Below are positions 1-4,590 of a DNA stretch of 11,503 bases, in pieces. The position numbers and the translations under genes are program-made. The stretch is from positions 1 through 11,503 of the forward strand of contig JAKRSG010000230.1 in assembly GCA_022402405.1 (NCBI GenBank). The letters run 5' to 3'. Below the pieces are notes generated by a model. The model had not been told where the DNA came from and searched no databases. It was given only the letters and a program-made list of their open reading frames with translations. Positions within the stretch are counted from its first letter, which is position 1; every line of letters begins with the position of its first letter. The DNA comes from Bacteroidia bacterium (GTDB taxonomy: Bacteria; Bacteroidota; Bacteroidia; UKL13-3).

Positions 1-458
1 AGGGTATCAGTAACCGCCAAAATATTTACACCGTATCCATCTAAGTTTTTCTTAGGATTTATTCCATCTAGTTGCGCCGTAGTAAGGGGAGTAGACACTT
101 GATTGCCATCAAAAAAGTTAGATTCTGCATTGGGTTGATGTTGGTTTTCATCTAATTGTAACCACAAATAGGTGAGTACATCTGGCGAATTATTGTGGTA
201 AGTAATTACTTCGTCGCCATGTAAACGCAAATCTTGCTCGTCCAAAAAAGCATTTATTTTATAATCGGCTTGTTGCTGCCAATAGCCAGAGCCCGGCGCT
301 CCGGAGGCTGTTCTATACGTATTGGCATCAGGTAAAATATTACCTAATTGCTCAAACTTATTTCCGTGGTTAGAGTTTGGGTTGTTTCTCAAATTTTGGG
401 CTGAACCCATGCTTAGGTTCAAACCGAAAAGACAAATGAAAAGTAGCGATTTATTCAT
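1..458 (-). CDS. M1 family metallopeptidase, secreted, N-terminal part (cut by window edge)
   Basis: The minus strand is open from the ATG at 458 to the window edge, giving about 152 residues with no stop. The start MNKSLLFICLFGLNLSMGSA is a clear Sec signal peptide. The following region (YWQQQADYKINAFLDEQ, then HGDEVITYHNNSPDVLTYLWLQL, then DENQHQPNAESNF) matches the N-terminal beta-domain pattern of Bacteroidota M1 aminopeptidase-like proteins. The zinc-binding HExxH region lies outside the window, so activity cannot be judged. The gene starts 7 bp after the stop of the upstream HupE/UreJ-like gene, so the two are probably co-transcribed. The likely role is zinc-dependent cleavage of N-terminal residues from peptides in the periplasm or outside the cell. 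Family assignment rests on remembered family patterns and is fairly secure. Confidence 0.8.
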   Translation of the reverse strand, partial: MNKSLLFICLFGLNLSMGSAQNLRNNPNSNHGNKFEQLGNILPDANTYRTASGAPGSGYWQQQADYKINAFLDEQDLRLHGDEVITYHNNSPDVLTYLWLQLDENQHQPNAESNFFDGNQVSTPLTTAQLDGINPKKNLDGYGVNILAVTDT

Positions 459-465
459 ATTAACG

Positions 466-1053
466 TTAAAATATCGGTGGAATGCGATTAGCCATTAGCC
501 ATAAACTTAGTATACCGCCTATGGCAGAAAATAGTTTTAAGCGAGTGGTATCGTGTGCGGGTAAAAAGATGTTCCATAGCTGCGAAAGGCTTAAGAGTAA
601 GGCAACAATAAGTAATTGTCCGACCTCTAAACCTAGGTTAAACGAAAAAAGTGGGAACGCAACTTGTGTTCCAGAACCCAACAAAGAGCTTAATAAAAAC
701 GAAAATCCTAAGCCATGTATTACTCCAAAAAATAGCGTAATGGCGTATTTACTTTGTATGCTTATTTCGTTCTCTTTTTTAATGGCCCAAAAGTTTTGTA
801 CGGCGGTTATAAAAATGCTCAGCGGTATTAAAAACTCTATTAAAGCAACATGCGGTTTGAACCAACCCAACACGGCAACGGCCAACGAAATGCTATGCCC
901 GATGGTAAAGAAACTAACCAGCCAAACGAGTTTGGTTTTTTGTTTCCAGCCAAAGGGGGCGCAAAGCACCAACAAAAAAAGTATGTGATCGTAACCGTTT
1001 ATATCGGCAATATGTTGCAAACCGGTTTGGAACCACAGCCAAAATTCGTTCAT
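466..1053 (-). CDS. HupE/UreJ-like integral membrane protein
   Basis: This is a hydrophobic protein of 195 residues. The ATG at 1053 is preferred; an in-frame TTG at 1080 would add nine residues and overlap the divergent gene. Starting at this ATG, the family signatures are visible: H14 with GYDH (residues 20-23) in the first helix, FTIGHS in the second, EFLIPLS in the third, FGVIHGLGFS, then FNLGLEVGQ. The conserved His, Asp, Asn and Glu residues inside the membrane are typical of HupE/UreJ proteins, which are thought to move nickel or other divalent metals; the Bacteroidota branch (HupE_UreJ_2 type) has no proven substrate. No hydrogenase or urease gene is nearby. It lies 7 bp upstream of the M1 zinc peptidase gene and divergent from the DUF6702 gene, so a metal or envelope role tied to these neighbours is possible but inferred. 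Confidence 0.82.
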   Translation of the reverse strand: MNEFWLWFQTGLQHIADINGYDHILFLLVLCAPFGWKQKTKLVWLVSFFTIGHSISLAVAVLGWFKPHVALIEFLIPLSIFITAVQNFWAIKKENEISIQSKYAITLFFGVIHGLGFSFLLSSLLGSGTQVAFPLFSFNLGLEVGQLLIVALLLSLSQLWNIFLPAHDTTRLKLFSAIGGILSLWLMANRIPPIF

Positions 1054-1062
1054 GTTTTTAGT

Positions 1063-1070
1063 TATATTTG
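1063..1070 (+). promoter_or_regulatory. Bacteroidota -7 promoter element, TATATTTG
   Basis: TATATTTG matches the Bacteroidota -7 consensus TAnnTTTG exactly. It lies in the 21-bp gap between the divergent HupE-like and DUF6702 genes and ends 4 bp before the GTG at 1075. No convincing -33 TTTG lies at the usual distance. If used, transcription would begin at or very near the GTG, leaving almost no leader. Confidence 0.45.
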
Positions 1071-1074
1071 AAAC

Positions 1075-1587
1075 GTGCAAGCTAAAATAAAATCTTTAAA
1101 ATTCATTCTGCTTTTCTTTCCGCTTATCATTTTTATGGGATTTGCTCCTATGAAGCATCCATTTTATTTAAGTGTAACCGAGCTAACTGTGCAATCTAAA
1201 CAAGGATTGGTTCAGGCAAGTTGTAAAATCTTTACCGACGATTTGCAGTTGGCTTTATTTCAAATGCATGGAAAATCGGTTAATTTGGAGATAAAATCTA
1301 AACAAAACGATTCTCTTTTGAGCGTGTTTGCTCAGCGAAGTTTGGAAGTTTATACTGGCAAAAATCAAGTAAAAATGGGCTACTTAGGGTATGAGATAGA
1401 AGAGGAAGCTGTTTGGTTTTATTTGGAAGGTTCTGCAAAAAACATAAGCAACGAAATAAAAGTGATAAACCAATTTTTGTGTAAGAGTATTCCTACTCAA
1501 AGCAATGTAATTCATTGCACCTACAACCAAACCCGCAAAAGCTATAAGCTTAATTGTCCTGAGAGGGAGTTTGTTTTTAAGTTTTAA
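1075..1587 (+). CDS. DUF6702 family secreted protein
   Basis: This is a 170-residue protein of unknown function. The N-terminus (MQAKIKSLKFILLFFPLIIF, then MGFA) is a signal peptide with two lysines before the hydrophobic stretch. Next comes HPFYLSVTELTV and QASCKIFTDDLQLAL, which fits the Bacteroidota pattern H-x-F-Y-x-S-V-T-E followed by an 'I-F-x-D-D' strand that I associate with DUF6702. The C-terminal part (SNVIHCTYNQTRKSYKLNC) also fits. The GTG at 1075 was chosen because a stop at 1069-1071 closes the frame upstream and the next ATG (1135) would remove the signal peptide. Homologues often sit beside HupE-like and M1 genes, as here. A periplasmic or outer-membrane location is likely. 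Two cysteines near the C-terminus (in IHCTY and LNC) could form a disulfide; this is speculative. Confidence 0.75.
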   Translation: MQAKIKSLKFILLFFPLIIFMGFAPMKHPFYLSVTELTVQSKQGLVQASCKIFTDDLQLALFQMHGKSVNLEIKSKQNDSLLSVFAQRSLEVYTGKNQVKMGYLGYEIEEEAVWFYLEGSAKNISNEIKVINQFLCKSIPTQSNVIHCTYNQTRKSYKLNCPEREFVFKF

Positions 1588-1620
1588 ACTTTTTTATAAA
1601 TAAAAACGTTACCATAAATT

Positions 1621-1667
1621 TTAGTCGCTTTTTACCAACATTATTTGTTAAGGCGACACTAATTTTT
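1621..1667. terminator. Possible weak bidirectional terminator
   Basis: Between the convergent DUF6702 and ATPase genes, 1624-1631 (gtcgcttt) pairs with 1650-1657 (aaggcgac) with one G-T pair, and inside it aaca pairs with tgtt. A T-run (1663-1667) follows on the plus strand, and on the minus strand the hairpin is followed by an A/T-rich stretch. The stem is short and has an internal loop, so this is tentative. Confidence 0.35.
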
Positions 1668-1669
1668 GC

Positions 1670-2806
1670 TCAGTTAATTCTGATAAATTCTCTGAAATTT
1701 TCTCTACTTATCACAGAGGTTTTTGCTTGATAAGTTTGGATGAAATTTTTTGGAAAGCTTACCTTTTTATTGGACCATTTAATTTCATAGCCCGTTATTT
1801 CTCCATTTATTTCTTCAACATAATCAATTTCTTGTTGCTGTTTGGTTCGCCAAAAGTGCATTTTAGCAAATGTTTCCTTATAGAGATTTTGTTTTCTTCT
1901 CTCAGCTATCAAAAAGTTTTCCCACAGTGCGCCTTTATCCATTCTTAATTCTAAAGGATTAAAATTTCCTATCAGCATATTCCTGACACCGTTATCATAA
2001 AAATAGATTTTCCTATTTTGTGTTATTTCGTTTCGAATGTTTCTACTAAAACTATTTAAGCGGAAAATCACATAACCTTTTTCCAAAATTTCAATATACT
2101 TTTGAATGGTAAGTTTGTTTATTCCAATAAGTTGAGACAATTCATTGTAGTTAACTTCACTACCCAATTGTAAAGCTAAGGCTTGTAATAATTTTTCAAG
2201 GACTTCGGGTTTTCTGATATCAGAAAATGCTAGTATATCCCTATATAGATAACTATTTACAAGATTTTTTAATATCGTTTTTTCTTTTCCTTGATAATTT
2301 AGTACGTCAGGATATAGTCCGTAAAGTAATCTATTTTCAATTTGTTGTTCAGATTTAATGCGTCCAATTTTATTTTCATATTCTTCCCATGAAACTGGGA
2401 ATAATTCGTACTCCCATTTCCTTCCAGTTAATGGTTCATTTAAAGCATCACCTAAATCAAACGAGGATGAACCACTAACAAATAATTGTACCTGTTTAAA
2501 TTGGTCTGTAATTATTTTTAGCGTTATGCCAATGCCAGGAATTCTTTGTGCTTCGTCTAGAAATACAAATTTATGGTTGCCAATGATACTTCGAATTTGC
2601 TCAGTTGTTGGATTTTGCATTAAACTTCTTGTAGCAGGATCATCGCCATCGAGAAACAAGAAATCTTTTTTCTCTAACAAGCTTTTAATAAGAGTAGTTT
2701 TCCCTACTTGTCGGGCACCAATTAATACAATAGCTTTCCCTGTATTTATTTTTTTACGAATGTCGTTTTCAATAATTCTTGTATACATATCTTTAGCAAC
2801 AAACAT
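1670..2806 (-). CDS. AAA-type ATPase with DUF4143 C-terminal domain
   Basis: The protein has 378 residues from the ATG at 2806; the ATG at 2788 (MYTRIIEND) is an equally plausible start. The AAA domain shows Walker A GARQVGKT (30-37), Walker B VFLDE (81-85), a sensor-like SGSSS (111-115) and LTGRK (126-130). A winged-helix-like stretch follows (about 205-245, NYNELSQLIGINKLTIQKYI). The C-terminal half (YFYDNGVRN, GALWENFLIAE, EIDYV, GYEIKW) is the DUF4143 region; E297, D328 and E341-x-K343 resemble a restriction-endonuclease-like fold. Proteins of this kind are common as lone, multi-copy genes in Bacteroidota, and their cellular role is not settled. It stands alone, looks more AT-rich than its neighbours, and is preceded by a perfect palindrome, which suggests acquisition as a unit. 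Confidence in the family is high; no function is claimed. Confidence 0.88.
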   Translation of the reverse strand: MFVAKDMYTRIIENDIRKKINTGKAIVLIGARQVGKTTLIKSLLEKKDFLFLDGDDPATRSLMQNPTTEQIRSIIGNHKFVFLDEAQRIPGIGITLKIITDQFKQVQLFVSGSSSFDLGDALNEPLTGRKWEYELFPVSWEEYENKIGRIKSEQQIENRLLYGLYPDVLNYQGKEKTILKNLVNSYLYRDILAFSDIRKPEVLEKLLQALALQLGSEVNYNELSQLIGINKLTIQKYIEILEKGYVIFRLNSFSRNIRNEITQNRKIYFYDNGVRNMLIGNFNPLELRMDKGALWENFLIAERRKQNLYKETFAKMHFWRTKQQQEIDYVEEINGEITGYEIKWSNKKVSFPKNFIQTYQAKTSVISRENFREFIRIN

Positions 2807-2817
2807 ACTAAATAATT

Positions 2818-2857
2818 ATCGTAATGACCAAAAGTTATAACTTTTGGTCATTACGAT
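2818..2857. repeat. Perfect 40-bp palindrome upstream of the ATPase gene
   Basis: The arm atcgtaatgaccaaaagtt (2818-2836) is followed by the two bases 'at' and then its exact reverse complement (2839-2857), so all 40 bases are self-complementary. It ends 11 bp from the ATPase ATG at 2806. In RNA it would give a hairpin of about 18 bp in the 5' leader; in DNA it could be an operator or a cruciform. No T-run follows on either strand, so it is not a typical terminator. It also contains TAACTTTTG on both strands, one base longer than the -7 consensus TAnnTTTG. Confidence 0.9.
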
Positions 2858-3046
2858 GGTTTTAAGTTTAATTTATTACTTATTGTTCCGAGCCTAATTC
2901 CATCTTAGAATATCTGTAAATATTCATTTTTTATTATTGCCTATGAACTTTATACTTTTTAAATAAATGAAAACTCCTTCTGCAACTTCTGTTACATTCT
3001 GATTTTTATTTTGTGTTGACCTTTGCACCATAAAAATAGAATAAAC
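2858..3046 (+). promoter_or_regulatory. AT-rich intergenic region upstream of the rhodanese operon
   Basis: These 189 bp separate the palindrome from the rhodanese gene and contain no gene I can support. The best promoter candidate is GACCTTTG (3018-3025), one mismatch from TAnnTTTG, placed 21 bp before the ATG at 3047. No good -33 match lies at the expected distance. The operon promoter is probably in this stretch, but its position is uncertain. Confidence 0.3.
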
Positions 3047-3325
3047 ATGCAAAATTTAGCGCAAGAATTTGCTACGGGCAAATTAAAAATAGTAGATGTT
3101 AGAACTCCTATGGAGTTTATGGGCGGACATGTAGCAGGTAGTGTAAATATACCATTGAATGAATTACCAAATAGGTTAGATGAGTTTAAGTCTATGGAAA
3201 ATATTTTGTTATGTTGTGCTTCGGGTGGTAGAAGTATGCAAGCAACAGCTTATCTTCGTAACAACGGAATTAATTGCAGCAATGGCGGTTCGTGGTTGCA
3301 GGTTAATTACGAATTAAATTCATAA
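3047..3325 (+). CDS. Single-domain rhodanese-like protein, cytoplasmic
   Basis: The protein has 92 residues from the ATG at 3047; the frame is also open from a TTG at 3023 but the ATG start fits the domain. It is one rhodanese domain: KIVDVRTPMEF (14-24), GHVAGSVNIPL (27-37), and the active-site loop CASGGR at 57-62 with catalytic C57, preceded by another cysteine (C56). The end, NGGSWLQV, is the usual closing motif. There is no signal peptide, so it acts in the cytoplasm. Such proteins carry sulfane sulfur as a cysteine persulfide and transfer it to thiols; the actual donor and acceptor are unknown. It is the first gene of a tight three-gene operon, with a single base before the next ATG. 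Confidence 0.88.
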   Translation: MQNLAQEFATGKLKIVDVRTPMEFMGGHVAGSVNIPLNELPNRLDEFKSMENILLCCASGGRSMQATAYLRNNGINCSNGGSWLQVNYELNS

Positions 3326-3326
3326 T

Positions 3327-3596
3327 ATGAACGTATTTTCAATCGAGAATCTTAAAAGTCATTGGGGCTTTATTAAGGTTTTTAAAGTGGCTTTAGCTCT
3401 TATGGTTTTGGTTCAGGCATACATAGCTTCTGAACTTTTTTTAGCCATATTTGCTTTGTTCTTTATGGGTCAGGCACTACTTAATGTGGGCTGTGGCTCT
3501 CCGGCAGGCTGCGGTGTGCCTGTAAATAAGTCGTTGCAAAATACAGAGAACGACATTACTTTTACAGAGGTTAATCCGCTTAAAAACGAAAAATAA
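3327..3596 (+). CDS. Small two-helix membrane protein, YgaP/DUF2892-like
   Basis: This is an 89-residue protein starting 1 bp after the rhodanese stop (taa-t-atg). Two hydrophobic segments (about 17-33 and 36-54) are joined by a short turn, ASE. They resemble the membrane part of YgaP-type proteins (DUF2892), in which a rhodanese is fused to a two-helix anchor; here the two parts are separate genes. After the second helix comes LNVGCGSPAGCGVPV with C56 and C62, a pattern seen in related Bacteroidota proteins beside rhodaneses. The remaining 25 or so residues are polar. A role as a membrane partner in sulfur handling, perhaps with the two cysteines binding sulfane sulfur or a metal, is inferred from context only. 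Confidence 0.7.
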   Translation: MNVFSIENLKSHWGFIKVFKVALALMVLVQAYIASELFLAIFALFFMGQALLNVGCGSPAGCGVPVNKSLQNTENDITFTEVNPLKNEK

Positions 3597-3597
3597 T

Positions 3598-3621
3598 ATG
3601 AATACATTACAGCAGAAATAG
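3598..3621 (+). other. Expected lipoprotein start interrupted by in-frame TAG
   Basis: ATG at 3598 follows the previous stop by 1 bp (taa-t-atg), exactly as at the preceding gene junction. It reads MNTLQQK and then hits TAG at 3619-3621, in the same frame as the downstream lipoprotein. Past the TAG the frame continues GVYLLVMITVLSAC, a normal lipoprotein h-region and lipobox. This is most simply the true start region carrying a nonsense change or a sequencing error. Confidence 0.75.
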
Positions 3622-3633
3622 GGTGTTTACTTA

Positions 3634-4338
3634 TTGGTTATGATTACTGTGTTGAGCGCTTGCTCGCAGCAAAGCAGTAAAGGCGGGAAGGTTTCTCCCG
3701 ACGAATTTGAGAAGTTAATTTCGAGTACTGAAGGCGCGCAGATTGTAGATGTGCGCACGGCAGAAGAATATGCATCTGGACATGTAGCAAATGCTGTAAA
3801 TATGGATATAAACGCTGCTGATTTTGAGCAGAAAATTACTGGGTTGGATAAGTCGAAACCCGTTTTTGTATATTGCTTATCGGGTGGTAGAAGTGCCGGT
3901 GCTGTTTCTGTTTTAGAGAAAAATGGTTTTAACACTATTTACGAAATGCCTGGTATTATGGCTTGGAACAATGCCAATAAACCATTGGTAACAGATAATG
4001 CTGTTCCCTCTCAAGATGGGCCAATTGTAAAGGGTTTAACCGAAGCGGAGTACTTAAAAACGGTAGCTTCTTATGGCGATAAGTATGTATTGGTAGATTT
4101 TAATGCTGTGTGGTGCGGACCATGTAAAAAGCTTTCTCCCATTTTGGATAAAGTGGCAGAAGATAAAAAAGATAAATTGGTACTTCTAAAGTTAGATGCC
4201 GATGAAAATCCGGATTTGCTTCAATCTAAAGGCATAGAAGGCATACCTTATTTAGAGTTGTATAAAGATGGCAAATTGGTTTGGAGTAATAAGGGCCTCA
4301 TCAGTGAATCTGATTTACTGTCTCAAACAAAATTGTAG
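3634..4338 (+). CDS. Rhodanese-thioredoxin fusion, probable lipoprotein (start region interrupted)
   Basis: The uninterrupted frame gives 234 residues from TTG 3634. Residues 7-10 (LSAC) form a lipobox, with C10 as the expected lipidated cysteine. A rhodanese domain follows (about 18-118): IVDVRTAEEY, GHVANAVNMDI, and active-site loop CLSGGR with C81. A thioredoxin domain follows (about 133-234): VLVDFNAVWCGPCKK with the WCGPC centre at 160-164, and the cis-proline P205 in GIPYLELY. All catalytic residues are present. The protein probably faces the periplasm and couples persulfide transfer to thiol-disulfide exchange, with the rhodanese and membrane protein upstream. From 3634 or from ATG 3640 the signal peptide would be too short and uncharged. 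A normal one is restored only by reading from ATG 3598 across the TAG at 3619. The gene may therefore be poorly exported, translated by readthrough, or miscalled. Confidence 0.85.
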   Translation: MVMITVLSACSQQSSKGGKVSPDEFEKLISSTEGAQIVDVRTAEEYASGHVANAVNMDINAADFEQKITGLDKSKPVFVYCLSGGRSAGAVSVLEKNGFNTIYEMPGIMAWNNANKPLVTDNAVPSQDGPIVKGLTEAEYLKTVASYGDKYVLVDFNAVWCGPCKKLSPILDKVAEDKKDKLVLLKLDADENPDLLQSKGIEGIPYLELYKDGKLVWSNKGLISESDLLSQTKL

Positions 4339-4343
4339 AAAAT

Positions 4344-4374
4344 AGAATCCAGAATCTAGAATCCAGAATCCAGA
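4344..4374. repeat. Heptamer block A: four GAATCCA-type units
   Basis: Starting 6 bp after the thioredoxin-lipoprotein stop, 4345-4372 reads as gaatcca, gaatcta, gaatcca, gaatcca: four 7-bp units with one change. It is the reverse complement of much of the block at 4539-4559 and forms the outer left arm of a nested inverted repeat. Confidence 0.85.
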
Positions 4375-4430
4375 TTTTAGATGGATTTGTTTGGGTTGTG
4401 CGATGGGTGCACTTGTTGATTGTTTTTAGA

Positions 4431-4460
4431 AGCGAGAAGCGAGAGACGAGAAGCGAGAGA
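4431..4460. repeat. Heptamer block B: four AGCGAGA-type units
   Basis: 4431-4458 reads agcgaga, agcgaga, gacgaga, agcgaga, then ga. Preceded by ttttt, it is complementary to 4508-4537 (tctcg units followed by aaaaaa) apart from one missing 7-bp unit. It forms the inner left arm, directly touching the central hairpin. Confidence 0.85.
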
Positions 4461-4499
4461 AAAACAGGCCCTAAGAGCGAAGCTCTTAGGGCCTGTTTT
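4461..4499. terminator. Strong bidirectional intrinsic terminator
   Basis: aaaacaggccctaagagc (4461-4478) pairs perfectly with 4482-4499 around the three-base loop gaa. The stem has 18 bp, with a GC-rich core and A/T ends that supply a T-run on either strand. It lies between the convergent thioredoxin-lipoprotein and prfC genes and can end both transcripts. Confidence 0.88.
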
Positions 4500-4507
4500 G
4501 TTATTAG

Positions 4508-4531
4508 TCTCGATTCTCGTCTCTCGTCTCT
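4508..4531. repeat. Heptamer block B': TCTCGTC-type units
   Basis: tctcgat, tctcgtc, tctcgtc, tct: three units and a partial fourth, 7-bp period, complementary to block B at 4431-4460. It forms the inner right arm of the nested inverted repeat. Confidence 0.82.
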
Positions 4532-4538
4532 AAAAAAG

Positions 4539-4590
4539 TCTGGACTCTGGATTCTAGGCTCTGAGCTCTCGCCTCTCGCCTCTCGTTTCT
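4539..4590. repeat. Heptamer block A'+B'': seven TCTnnnn units up to the prfC stop
   Basis: Reading in sevens from 4539: tctggac, tctggat, tctaggc, tctgagc, tctcgcc, tctcgcc, tctcgtt, then tct. Every unit starts with TCT. The first three pair with block A (4344-4374); the last ones resemble block B'. The array runs directly into the prfC stop codon at 4590-4592. Confidence 0.85.

Noticed and set aside
482..988. Plus-strand open frames opposite the HupE-like gene, and similar antisense frames opposite the ATPase, prfC, ABC1 kinase and other genes
   Set aside because: They are antisense to well-supported genes, contain no domain pattern and have low-complexity composition typical of shadow frames.
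3598..4338. TAG reassigned as a sense codon in this genome
   Set aside because: The same gene ends at TAG (4336-4338) at a natural thioredoxin C-terminus, and reading on would enter the repeat array. A local event is more likely.
4344..4590. CRISPR array
   Set aside because: The units are 7 bp, contiguous and without spacers; no cas genes are present.
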